Below are positions 25,707 to 33,918 of a stretch of DNA of 64,000 nt, in pieces. Source of the stretch: an uncultured Pelagibacteraceae bacterium. GTDB lineage: Bacteria > Pseudomonadota > Alphaproteobacteria > Pelagibacterales > Pelagibacteraceae. Numbering within the stretch: the first letter of the stretch is position 1; every line of letters starts with the position of its first letter. The stretch spans positions 72,001 to 136,000 of the forward strand of contig CACFTH010000001.1 in NCBI GenBank assembly GCA_902569185.1. Direction: 5' to 3'. The position numbers and the translations under genes were made by a program. The notes under the pieces were generated by a model. That model searched no databases, was not told where the DNA came from, and was given only the letters and a program-made list of their open reading frames with translations.

Positions 25707-25906
25707 TATATCTCCCTTTTTTTTTAAACGAATCTAAGTGATTCGCTTTATATTTAAACTTTATTTCTTTCTTTATTGATGTCAAACACTAATTCATTCT
25801 TAAATTTTGAAATAAATTTATTTATTAAATAAATCCTTTAATTTAAAAATTATTTTAAAAAAGTAAGTAATATCAACACTTTTTTTAATTAAAAATTATT
25901 TTATTT
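25707..25906 (-). promoter_or_regulatory. Promoter and leader of the 23-aa ORF in an AT-rich gap
   Basis: On the minus strand TTGACA (25785-25780) and TAAAGT (25763-25758), 16 bp apart, make a plausible promoter starting near 25751. The 45-nt leader contains a small hairpin, CGAATC-ACTTA-GATTCG (25745-25729), then a run of A residues leading into the ribosome site. Bases 25786-25906, up to the end of the ligase gene, are almost pure A/T, and I see no gene or hairpin in them. Confidence 0.45.
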
Positions 25907-27586
25907 TTAATAAAGTTTTTCTAATTCCTGTTGATACTTTTCAATTATTTTTTTTCTTTTTAACTTTAAAGTTGGTGTCATTAAACCATTTTCAATTGTA
26001 AATTCTTCAGAAATTAAAATAAATTTTTTTATTTTTTCAATTATTGTTAAATCTTTATTTAAATTTTCAATTATACTTCTTATAGTTGCATTATCTTTAT
26101 CTTTTTGATCTACAACTATTAGTGCAACAAGATAATTTTTTTTATCTCCATAAACTAAACATTGTTTTATTTTTTCATTATTACAAAAATGATTTTCAAC
26201 TTTACTTGGGGAAATATTATCACCTCCAAGATTAACAATTATATCTTTTTTTCTATCAGTGATTTTTAAATATCCATTGTTTTCAAATTCACCAATATCA
26301 CCAGTATGTAACCAGCCATTTTTAATTATTTCTCTTGTCTCTTTTTCTTTATTCCAGTACCCAAGCATTACATTCTCACCCTTAACAAGGATTTCACCAT
26401 CTTCTGCTATTTTGACTTGATTTGTTTTAAAAGGGGGACCTACGGTATCTACTTTTATATCTCCTGGCAAATTACAACTGACTACTGGCGACGTCTCAGT
26501 AAGCCCATAACCTTGCAGTGTAGGTAGACCAACTGCATTCAAGAACTCTCCTATATTTTTATCTAATGCACCTCCACCAGAGACAAAAGTCTGAAGATTA
26601 CCGCCAAATTGTTTTTGAATTTTTTTTCTTACCAAAACCTCACACAAAAAATTAACAAATTTCTCGTGAGTTTTAAGGTTTATTTTATTCAAGGATTTTA
26701 TACCTAAATCTATTGTCTTATTTATTAAGAGTTTTTTTATACCTGTTTGTTTTTTGAAATTACTATTAATTTTATTATATAAATTTTGATAAAATCTCGG
26801 AACTGCAGTCATTATTGTTGGTTTAGCAATAGACATATTTGATATTAATTTTTCTAAACTTTCAGCATAAAAAACTTTCGCGCCAGTTATTATTTGAATA
26901 AACTGAACAGCATGCTCATAGGAATGCGAAAGTGGAAGCCAAGTAAGAAATATTGGATCTTTTTTTTTGATTAAAGGTTCAAGTAAATCCATAGCACCTT
27001 CGCAGTTTGCTAAAATACCGCCATGGCTTAATACAACTCCCTTAGGATTACCAGATGTTCCCGAAGTGTAAATTATACATGCAGGCATATTTCTTTTTAA
27101 ATTCTTGTTTATAATTTTAGTATCGGTTTCTTCTTTTAAAATTTTGTCTATAAGTAAACTTTTATGATCTAGCTCCTCGAAAGAAATAATTTCTTTAATT
27201 TCTGGATTTAAAAAATTTTTAATTTTTTTAAATTGATCGTTATTTGATACTATTATAATGGTTGGTTTACAGTCATTAAGTATATATTTGTAATCATTCG
27301 AAGAGTAAGTAGTAAAGATTGGTACCGATATACCTCCTGCATTCATTATGGCAATGTCAGACATAAGCCAGTAAGGTCGATTCTCTGACAGTATTAAACA
27401 TCTATCACCTTCTTTTATTAATGATTTAATTTTATTTGTTAATTTAAAAATTTTTTCAGAAACTTGATGCCAAGTATAGGTTGACTTATTTGGTTTTAAC
27501 CATTTTAAAAAAGGTTTCTCTTTATCAATTTTATTTAATTTTTCAAAAAATAATTCTACTAAACTATTAAGTTTATTGACTTCCAT
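25907..27586 (-). CDS. Long-chain acyl-CoA synthetase (AMP-forming)
   Basis: Activates a fatty acid to acyl-CoA through an acyl-adenylate. The 559 residues have the P-loop-like IYTSGTSGNPKGV near residue 169, the GYGLTETSPVVSCN adenine site, the W(L)HTGDIGEF aspartate motif and the catalytic-lysine tail LMTPTLKLKRKKI. The layout resembles the FAA1-type bacterial ligases. The ATG at 27586 lies only 4 nt after the CCA of tRNA-Leu on the same strand, no alternative start codon is near, and there is no ribosome site outside the tRNA itself. The substrate chain length is inferred from family. Confidence 0.9.
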   Translation of the reverse strand: MEVNKLNSLVELFFEKLNKIDKEKPFLKWLKPNKSTYTWHQVSEKIFKLTNKIKSLIKEGDRCLILSENRPYWLMSDIAIMNAGGISVPIFTTYSSNDYKYILNDCKPTIIIVSNNDQFKKIKNFLNPEIKEIISFEELDHKSLLIDKILKEETDTKIINKNLKRNMPACIIYTSGTSGNPKGVVLSHGGILANCEGAMDLLEPLIKKKDPIFLTWLPLSHSYEHAVQFIQIITGAKVFYAESLEKLISNMSIAKPTIMTAVPRFYQNLYNKINSNFKKQTGIKKLLINKTIDLGIKSLNKINLKTHEKFVNFLCEVLVRKKIQKQFGGNLQTFVSGGGALDKNIGEFLNAVGLPTLQGYGLTETSPVVSCNLPGDIKVDTVGPPFKTNQVKIAEDGEILVKGENVMLGYWNKEKETREIIKNGWLHTGDIGEFENNGYLKITDRKKDIIVNLGGDNISPSKVENHFCNNEKIKQCLVYGDKKNYLVALIVVDQKDKDNATIRSIIENLNKDLTIIEKIKKFILISEEFTIENGLMTPTLKLKRKKIIEKYQQELEKLY

Positions 27587-27590
27587 AAAT

Positions 27591-27677
27591 TGGTGGGCGA
27601 AGAGAGACTCGAACTCTCAAGGTATTGCTACCATTGGATTTTGAGTCCAACGCGTCTACCAGTTCCACCATTCGCCC
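27591..27677 (-). tRNA. tRNA-Leu (anticodon CAA)
   Basis: On the minus strand it begins GGGCGAATGGTGGAACTGG and ends TTCGCCC-A-CCA, with CCA encoded. The anticodon arm TTGGA-CTCAAAA-TCCAA gives CAA, reading UUG. A long variable arm (TGGTAGCAATACCTT region) marks it as a class II tRNA, as expected for leucine. The following coding region starts 5 bases beyond its last base. Confidence 0.96.
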
Positions 27678-27746
27678 ATTTCTCCACATAAATTTTTATT
27701 TGTACAATCATTATGTTTTGAATTAATTTAAGACGCAACTAAAAAA

Positions 27747-28346
27747 ATGATAAAAAAATTATACGATAAGTGTGTTTATTGGGCAGGAAAAAAATATGCT
27801 AAACAATTTTTAGCTTTCGAATCCTTCATAGAAAGTTCTTTTTTTCCTATTCCGCCAGACGTAATGATTATTCCAATGGTTATCGCAAAAAAAAATGAGT
27901 TTATAAAAATAGCTGCTATTGCAACAATTTTTTCTGTTTTAGGAGCTCTTTTTGGATATATGATTGGATACATTTTTTTTAATGAAATTGGTGTCAAAAT
28001 TTTTGAATTGTACGGTTATCAGGATCCTAATTTTTTAAAAGAAAAATTTTCAACAACTGGCGGTTTTTTTTCATGGCTTGGAATTTTAGTGACTGCTGGA
28101 TTTACGCCCCTTCCTTTTAAGCTGTTAACAATATCAAGTGGTTTTATTCATTTTAATTTAATTTTCTTTATAATTATTTGTGTTTTGACTAGAGGATCAA
28201 GATTTTTTTTGGTGGCTTTCTTAACTTATAAATTTGGTGAAAAATTTGGTCCATTTTTAGATAAGCATGGGACTAAATGGTCTCTGATAATAACTACATT
28301 TATACTTATAGTTATAGGGTTGATTTATTTTTACCTAATGAAATGA
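27747..28346 (+). CDS. YqaA/DedA-like membrane protein
   Basis: A 199-residue inner-membrane protein with the VTT/DedA-type signature: ESFIESSFFPIPPDVM near residues 25-40, and in the second half GFTPLPFKLLTISSGF, each half carrying the re-entrant proline-rich loop. Relatives are implicated in lipid scrambling or membrane homeostasis; the exact role here is unknown. The TGA stop overlaps the ATG of dsbB, so the two are coupled. It starts the yqaA-dsbB-coq7 operon after the tRNA-Leu locus. Confidence 0.85.
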   Translation: MIKKLYDKCVYWAGKKYAKQFLAFESFIESSFFPIPPDVMIIPMVIAKKNEFIKIAAIATIFSVLGALFGYMIGYIFFNEIGVKIFELYGYQDPNFLKEKFSTTGGFFSWLGILVTAGFTPLPFKLLTISSGFIHFNLIFFIIICVLTRGSRFFLVAFLTYKFGEKFGPFLDKHGTKWSLIITTFILIVIGLIYFYLMK

Positions 28347-28828
28347 TAGAAAAAAAAAACAATTTCTTTTTAATAATAATATTTATCTTACTTGTTTCAT
28401 CCTTAATTTCAGCTTTCGTTATTGAGTATGGTCTGGGACATAAACCTTGTAAACTCTGTTTATATCAAAGGTATCCTTATTATATTTCAATTTTGTTATT
28501 AATGAGTATTTTTGTTATAAAAAAAAATATTAGAATTCACTTTCTTGTTTTGAGTATAGTATTTTTGTTTGGTGCAATAGTTGCATTTTACCATTTTGGG
28601 ATTGAGCAAGGTTTTTTTGAAGAGTCTACTGTTTGCGCAGCGAATAATCTTGATCAAATCCTATCAAAAGAGGATCTTTTAAAGCAATTAAAGCAAAATA
28701 CAATAAGTTGTAAAGATGTTACTTTTAGATTTTTAGGTTTATCCCTTGCTTCAATTAATACCATTTTCTCATTAATTTTATCGTATATATTCTTTATGAT
28801 GTTCAGTAATTATGAAAACAACAAATAA
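28343..28828 (+). CDS. dsbB: Disulfide bond formation protein B
   Basis: Inner-membrane quinone reductase that reoxidises DsbA-like proteins. The start at 28343 is chosen because its ATG overlaps the previous stop (ATGA) and the protein then opens with a short basic end and a first helix; a frame extending back to 28277 would only add residues inside the upstream gene. The 161 residues keep the first redox pair Cys36/Cys39 (CKLC) and the second periplasmic pair Cys98/Cys123, between four predicted helices. The gene overlaps coq7 by 17 bp. Passing electrons to ubiquinone fits its coq7 neighbour. Confidence 0.88.
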   Translation: MIEKKNNFFLIIIFILLVSSLISAFVIEYGLGHKPCKLCLYQRYPYYISILLLMSIFVIKKNIRIHFLVLSIVFLFGAIVAFYHFGIEQGFFEESTVCAANNLDQILSKEDLLKQLKQNTISCKDVTFRFLGLSLASINTIFSLILSYIFFMMFSNYENNK

Positions 28829-29345
28829 AAAAACTTTAGAAGAGATTATAAGAGTTGATCATGCTGGAGAGCGTGGTGCAATTAAAATTTATGAAGGTCA
28901 ACTTTTAGCTCTTAATACTTTTAAAAAGAATGAAAAATTAAAAAAATTGATTGAAGAAATGAAAGAGCATGAAAAAGAGCATTTTGAATATTTTGATAAG
29001 GCTATAAAGGAGAGAAATATCAAGCCTACAGTTTTCCTACCTATTTGGGATCTTCTCGGTGTAACACTTGGTTTTGGGACTACTATGTTGGGAGAGAAAG
29101 CAGCAATGCTTTGTACCGCTTCTGTTGAAGAGGTTATAGATGGACATTACAAAAGCCAACTTGACAAACTAGGTGATGATGAAAAATCATTAAAAAAGTC
29201 TATTACTAAATTTAGACAAGATGAAATTGATCACAAAAACTTAGCTTATAATGAGGGTGCAACCAAAAAAGGATTATATTTTGTATTAGATAAAATTATA
29301 CAAACCACATCTAAAGCTGCTATTAAAGTATCGGAAAAAATATAA
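28812..29345 (+). CDS. coq7: Coq7-type demethoxyubiquinone hydroxylase
   Basis: Di-iron monooxygenase that adds the last ring hydroxyl in ubiquinone synthesis. The 177 residues are a single ferritin-like four-helix bundle with ligands in DHAGERGAIKIYEGQ (Glu20), EHEKEH (near 52-57), the later VEEVIDGHY and the final DEIDHKN, matching the Coq7 repeat of ExxH motifs. It ends the dsbB operon and converges with the HNH gene, whose stop codon is adjacent. Confidence 0.93.
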   Translation: MKTTNKKTLEEIIRVDHAGERGAIKIYEGQLLALNTFKKNEKLKKLIEEMKEHEKEHFEYFDKAIKERNIKPTVFLPIWDLLGVTLGFGTTMLGEKAAMLCTASVEEVIDGHYKSQLDKLGDDEKSLKKSITKFRQDEIDHKNLAYNEGATKKGLYFVLDKIIQTTSKAAIKVSEKI

Positions 29346-29915
29346 TTAAGGTTCTAGTTCAATATCCCAGTAAAGATAATCCATCCAACTTTCATGTAAA
29401 AAATTTGGGGGAAAGTGTCTTCCATTTTTGTGTAGATCATCAACGGTTGGGATAAAGGGTAATTTTTTTAATTTTAAATCACAATTATTATAGAGTTTAC
29501 CACCTTTTTTAACATTACATGTTGAGCAAGCTGTTACTACGTTTTCCCAGTCTGTAAGACCGCCCTTAGATTTTGGTAGCAAGTGATCAAATGTTAAATC
29601 ATTTTTATCTCCACAATATTGGCAAGCAAATTTATCCCTTAAAAAAACATTAAACCTTGTAAAATTTGGATGAGTTGATGGTTTTACAAAACTTTTTAAT
29701 GCAATCACACTAGGTAAACTCATTTCAAAGGAAGGGCTTCTAACTTTTCTTTCGTATGATGAAACAATGCTTACTCTATTTAAAAAAACTGATTTTATAG
29801 CATCCTGCCAGCACCATAAAGATAATGGATAATAGCTTAAGGGTCTAAAGTCAGCATTTAAAACAAGTGCTGGACATTTTTCTAAAGGAACTTTCTCACT
29901 AGAAGCTATGATCAT
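29346..29915 (-). CDS. HNH endonuclease-domain protein
   Basis: A 189-residue protein. The HNH core lies in residues 110-160: CQYCGDKNDLTFDHLLPKSK, then an asparagine in WENVVTACSTCN, with zinc-type CxxC pairs on both sides. The N-terminal half (ALVLNADFRPLSYYPLSLW) is characteristic of a widespread, single-copy alphaproteobacterial HNH family of unknown role. It is not linked to any mobile element here. Nuclease activity is inferred from the motif only. Confidence 0.88.
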   Translation of the reverse strand: MIIASSEKVPLEKCPALVLNADFRPLSYYPLSLWCWQDAIKSVFLNRVSIVSSYERKVRSPSFEMSLPSVIALKSFVKPSTHPNFTRFNVFLRDKFACQYCGDKNDLTFDHLLPKSKGGLTDWENVVTACSTCNVKKGGKLYNNCDLKLKKLPFIPTVDDLHKNGRHFPPNFLHESWMDYLYWDIELEP

Positions 29916-29976
29916 AATTTATGCTAACTTAAAGAAAAATATTTATCAAGTTATAATTTTGTTACACTTAAACGTT

Positions 29977-30633
29977 TTATTTATATAGATTTTTTTTTAG
30001 AAATTCTAAACCAATGCTTGATCCTTCTGTCGGTATTCTGTGCTCACAATTTTTGAAGATTTTAGTTTGAATTTTATAATGGTTTTTATTAAAAAACTCT
30101 TTAGCTTCAAGTAAAAAACTTGCTGGCACAACTGCATCGCTATCACCGTGCATTAAAAAAATTTCTGGCTTAGAACTTATGTTTTGATTTAAATGTTTTA
30201 TATTTAAAATTTTACCGGAATAGCCAATTACACATTTAATTTGGTCCTTTTTTTTTAAAGCAGTTTGTAATGCTATCATACAACCCTGGCTGAAACCAAC
30301 AAGAGCAATATTATTTAAACTAAGTTTATTTTTATTGCTTACCTCATCAATGAATTTATTCAGTTTATTTTCGGCAACTAAAGATTTAGAAAGTGTTTCT
30401 TCATCGGTTTGATCCATAAGATCAAACCATTGATAACCAGCAGGATTAACTTTACAAATTTCTGGCGCATTGGGACAAACAAATAATGTATCTGGCAAAA
30501 AGTTTTTCCAATAATTTGCAAGAATTGATATATCATTACCATCACCACCATATCCATGGCAAAGTATAACTGCATTTTTTGGGTTCGATTTTGAGCTTGG
30601 ATTTATTATTACAGAATTTAAACTATAACTCAT
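29977..30633 (-). CDS. Phospholipase/carboxylesterase family hydrolase
   Basis: A 218-residue alpha/beta hydrolase like small bacterial carboxylesterases and acyl-protein thioesterases. CHGYGGDG forms the oxyanion turn (25-32), Ser115 is the nucleophile in GFSQGC, Asp166 lies in HGDSDAVVP and His198 in CEHRIPTEG. There is no signal peptide, so it acts in the cytoplasm. It lies 5 bp downstream of the TlpA-like gene and is probably co-transcribed with it. Natural substrate unknown. Confidence 0.88.
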   Translation of the reverse strand: MSYSLNSVIINPSSKSNPKNAVILCHGYGGDGNDISILANYWKNFLPDTLFVCPNAPEICKVNPAGYQWFDLMDQTDEETLSKSLVAENKLNKFIDEVSNKNKLSLNNIALVGFSQGCMIALQTALKKKDQIKCVIGYSGKILNIKHLNQNISSKPEIFLMHGDSDAVVPASFLLEAKEFFNKNHYKIQTKIFKNCEHRIPTEGSSIGLEFLKKNLYK

Positions 30634-30638
30634 AAATA

Positions 30639-31184
30639 TTATTTATAGGTATTTAACCATTTAATAAAATTTTTATCATCAAAATTTATATCGCCTAATA
30701 CCCTTGCAAATTCTTGCCCCTTTTGATTTATAAAAACCGTTGTAGGAACTCCTCTTAATTTAAATTGTTTTGCTAATTTAAATTCTGGATCAAAAAAAAG
30801 ATTTAAATTCTTAATATTTAAATCATTATAAAATTTCATTGTTTTCTTTTTATTAATCTTTTCTAAATTAATTGGAAAAACTAAAAAATCTGGATTTTTA
30901 ATACTAAATTTATCCAGTGATGGCATTTCAGCTTTACACGGGGCGCACCATGTTGCCCAGAAGTTAAGTATCTTAATCTTGCCATCATTTTTATTCAGTA
31001 CAATATCTTTTGAGTCAAAATCCTTAAATTTTACTTGGGAAACTTGTAATGGATTTTTATGAAGAACTATATTATTGAATGGTAAAGGCTCAACCGCGTA
31101 TAAAAAATTGAGCTTAAAAAAAGTAAAAAAAAATAATTGGAATAAAAAAAACCTTAAAATATTCATATATAAAAGGTTTAACAT
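30639..31184 (-). CDS. TlpA/ResA-like thioredoxin-fold protein
   Basis: Membrane-anchored or secreted thiol-disulfide protein facing the periplasm. One hydrophobic N-terminal segment (about residues 8-30) precedes the thioredoxin fold, with the active site WATWCAPCK (Cys80, Cys83) and the cis-proline in GVPTTVFI. Relatives reduce apocytochrome c or other periplasmic thiols. The start is uncertain: ATG at 31184 leaves only 5 bp to argH, while ATG at 31166 (MNILRFFLF) gives a more usual signal sequence and 23 bp of divergent space. Confidence 0.85.
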   Translation of the reverse strand: MLNLLYMNILRFFLFQLFFFTFFKLNFLYAVEPLPFNNIVLHKNPLQVSQVKFKDFDSKDIVLNKNDGKIKILNFWATWCAPCKAEMPSLDKFSIKNPDFLVFPINLEKINKKKTMKFYNDLNIKNLNLFFDPEFKLAKQFKLRGVPTTVFINQKGQEFARVLGDINFDDKNFIKWLNTYK

Positions 31185-31189
31185 ATAAA

Positions 31190-32578
31190 ATGAAAAATAA
31201 AAATAAGACGGTTTGGTCTAATAGATTTAGTAGAGGAAACTCTAGAAGTTTTCAGAGAATTGGATCGTCAATTAACATTGATAAAAGACTTTATAAAGAA
31301 GATATTTTCGCATCAATAATTCATGCGCAAATGCTTGCTAAACAGAAAATTATTCCAAAAAAAGATGGAATTAAAATTATCAATGGTCTTAAAAAAATAG
31401 AAAAAGAGATAGACAAAGGCAAATTCAAATTTAAAGAAAAATTTGAGGATATACATCTTAATATTGAAAAAAGACTATTTGAAATTATTGGTCAATCAGC
31501 AGGACATCTTCACACTGCAAGATCAAGAAATGACCAGGTGGTCACTGATTTCAAAATTTGGATCAAAAATGCAACATTAGATATAAATGATGTCTTAAAT
31601 TTATTAATAAAATCTATTTTAAAAAAAGCCGAGAAAAATATAGATACAGTTATGCCTGGTTTTACTCATTTAAAAAATGCGCAACCAATCTCATTTGCAC
31701 ATTATCTTTTGGCTTATGTTGAAATGCTAATAAGAGATAAAAAGAGATTTTTAAATAATTTGGAGTTAATTGATGAATGTCCTTTAGGATCTGCGGCTTT
31801 GGCTGGTACATCATATAATATAGATAGAAAATTTACGGCAAAAAAACTAGGTTTTAAAAAACCAACAGGTAATTCAATTGACTCTGTTTGTGATAGAGAT
31901 TTTGCGATTGATTTTTTGTCAGCAGCAGCTACTTGTGCAATGCACATGTCTAGATTGGCTGAGGATTTTATAATATTTAATTCAGAAGCTTTTAGTTTTA
32001 TAAATTTTAGTGATAAAGTTCTTACAGGTTCTTCTATTATGCCTCAAAAAAAGAATCCAGATCCAGCTGAGTTGATAAGAGGAAAAACAGCAATTAATTA
32101 TGGAAAATTAAATTCAATGTTAACTATTATGAAAGGTTTGCCGATTTCTTACTATAAAGACTTACAAGATGATAAAGGTCTTGTATTTGATAGTTATGAT
32201 ACTTTAAAGGATACTTTAATAATGGGTAATGAACTTATTTTAAACCTAAATACAAATAAAAATAATATGAAAAAAATGGCTCAAAAAGGATATACGACTG
32301 CGACCGACTTTGCAGATTTTTTAGTTAAAGAAAAAAATATTCCTTTTAGAGAAGCTTATGTCACTTCATCTAAACTTGTAAATTTTGCAGAAAAAAAGAA
32401 AGTTAGATTAGATGAAATTCCATTAAAAGATATTAATAAATTTTTAAAAAAAATTAATATTAATAATATTAAAATTTTTGATGTAGTTAGTTCAATGAAT
32501 TCAAAAACTTCATATGGTGGAACAGCAACAAAAAATATTAAAGGAATGATAAAAAAATATAGAAAAGAAGCTTTATGA
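31190..32578 (+). CDS. argH: Argininosuccinate lyase
   Basis: Splits argininosuccinate to arginine and fumarate, the last step of arginine synthesis. The 462 residues show the fumarase/aspartase-superfamily signature GSSIMPQKKNPDPAE near residue 282 (catalytic Ser), plus HTARSRNDQV and the conserved GFTHLKNAQP near residue 157. Length is standard. It is divergent from the TlpA-like gene with hardly any space between. Its TGA overlaps the ATG of the small lipoprotein gene, beginning an argH-lptM-lysA-plsC operon. Confidence 0.97.
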   Translation: MKNKNKTVWSNRFSRGNSRSFQRIGSSINIDKRLYKEDIFASIIHAQMLAKQKIIPKKDGIKIINGLKKIEKEIDKGKFKFKEKFEDIHLNIEKRLFEIIGQSAGHLHTARSRNDQVVTDFKIWIKNATLDINDVLNLLIKSILKKAEKNIDTVMPGFTHLKNAQPISFAHYLLAYVEMLIRDKKRFLNNLELIDECPLGSAALAGTSYNIDRKFTAKKLGFKKPTGNSIDSVCDRDFAIDFLSAAATCAMHMSRLAEDFIIFNSEAFSFINFSDKVLTGSSIMPQKKNPDPAELIRGKTAINYGKLNSMLTIMKGLPISYYKDLQDDKGLVFDSYDTLKDTLIMGNELILNLNTNKNNMKKMAQKGYTTATDFADFLVKEKNIPFREAYVTSSKLVNFAEKKKVRLDEIPLKDINKFLKKININNIKIFDVVSSMNSKTSYGGTATKNIKGMIKKYRKEAL

Positions 32579-32691
32579 GTAGAGTTTTTTTAATAATTGT
32601 TATTTTGATTGTTTTGACTAGTTGTGGGAGAAAATCTACACCAGTTTATAAATCTGAAAATATTAGACATAATATTGTATTTATTTCATAA
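32575..32691 (+). CDS. lptM: LptM-like small lipoprotein (38 aa)
   Basis: ORF of 38 codons starting in the argH stop (ATGA) and ending 3 bp before lysA. It has a hydrophobic signal (MSRVFLIIVILIVL) and a lipobox LTSC, with Cys17 the lipidation site and GRKSTPVY after it. Small lipopeptides of this design lie in front of lysA or near argH in many proteobacteria; LptM (formerly YifL) helps mature the LPS translocon LptD. The name is by position, length and lipobox, not by alignment. Confidence 0.72.
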   Translation: MSRVFLIIVILIVLTSCGRKSTPVYKSENIRHNIVFIS

Positions 32692-32694
32692 ATT

Positions 32695-33915
32695 ATGAGC
32701 TTAAATTATAAAGGACAGAACCTGTTTATTGATAATATATCTATCAAAGGGATTACAAAAAAAAATATTACGCCCTTTTATGTATATTCTTATAAAAAAA
32801 TTAAAGATAATTTTCAAACTTTTTATAATTATTTTAAAAGAGTGAATCCTCTTGTCTGTTTTTCTGTTAAATCTAACTCGAATGTTTCTATTTTAACTGA
32901 ATTAGGTAAATTGGGATCTGGTGCTGATGTAGTATCGGAGGGTGAATTATTAAAAGCATTAAAAGCAAAGATTAATCCAAAAAAAATTGTTTTTTCTGGT
33001 GTTGGAAAAACAGACAACGAGTTACGATTGGCTATTAAAAAAAGAGTTTTACTTATTAATGTTGAGTCTGAAAGTGAGGCGCTATTAATAAATAAAATAT
33101 CAAAAAAAATGAATAGAGTTACTTCTATTGGGATTAGATTAAATCCAAATGTTGATGCAAATACTCTTTCAAAAATTTCAACTGGTAAACTTGATAGTAA
33201 ATTCGGTCTATTAAGTAAAAATTTTTTAAGATTTTGTAAAGATTCTAAAAACCTAAAAAATATTAAAATTAGTGCAATAAGTGTTCACATCGGAAGTCAA
33301 ATTACATCTGTAGCGCCATACAGAAGAACTCTGAATACTATAAGAAAAATTATCAAATCAAGTAATATAAATTTTGATTATATCGACCTTGGTGGTGGAT
33401 TTGGTATTCAATATAAAAATAAAGATAAAAAAATTGATATAAAAAATTATTCTACTTTGGTCCAAAAATTTCAAAAAGAGACAAATTGTAAAATTATCTT
33501 TGAGCCGGGAAGATACATTGTTGGTAATACTGGTTCATTAGTTTCTAAAATAGTATTTATTAAAAAAAATGATAATAAATATTTTGTAATTTTAGATGCA
33601 GGTATGAATGACTTTATGAGGCCTGCTTTATACAATGCAAGACATGAAATTGTTCCTGTGTCAAAATCTAAAACTAGAATCAATGGAAATATTGAATTTG
33701 TTGGTCCAATTTGTGAAAGTACTGACACTTTTCTAAAATATAAAAATTTTCCTTTTTTGAAAGAAGGAGAATATGTGACCATAACAAATGTTGGTGCATA
33801 TGGTTCAACACTTTCATCAAATTATAATACTAGACCATTGGCCTCTGAGATTATAGTAAAAAAAGGTAAAATAAAAATAATCAGAAAAAGACAAAAAATT
33901 TCTGAAATCATTTAG
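32695..33915 (+). CDS. lysA: Diaminopimelate decarboxylase
   Basis: PLP enzyme making lysine from meso-diaminopimelate. The 406 residues include the PLP lysine Lys59 in CFSVKSNSN, the glycine-rich phosphate loop DLGGGFGIQY near 240, FEPGRYIVG near 265 and the second-subunit cysteine in GPICESTD near residue 343. Length and order are those of bacterial LysA. It is third in the argH operon, 3 bp after the lipopeptide stop and 3 bp before the acyltransferase gene. No ribosome site is seen, so re-initiation is likely. Confidence 0.96.
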   Translation: MSLNYKGQNLFIDNISIKGITKKNITPFYVYSYKKIKDNFQTFYNYFKRVNPLVCFSVKSNSNVSILTELGKLGSGADVVSEGELLKALKAKINPKKIVFSGVGKTDNELRLAIKKRVLLINVESESEALLINKISKKMNRVTSIGIRLNPNVDANTLSKISTGKLDSKFGLLSKNFLRFCKDSKNLKNIKISAISVHIGSQITSVAPYRRTLNTIRKIIKSSNINFDYIDLGGGFGIQYKNKDKKIDIKNYSTLVQKFQKETNCKIIFEPGRYIVGNTGSLVSKIVFIKKNDNKYFVILDAGMNDFMRPALYNARHEIVPVSKSKTRINGNIEFVGPICESTDTFLKYKNFPFLKEGEYVTITNVGAYGSTLSSNYNTRPLASEIIVKKGKIKIIRKRQKISEII

Positions 33916-33918
33916 TAA

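Noticed and set aside
28277-28342. Upstream start for dsbB
   Set aside because: It would add 22 residues encoded inside the preceding gene; the ATGA junction at 28343 gives the normal N-terminus.
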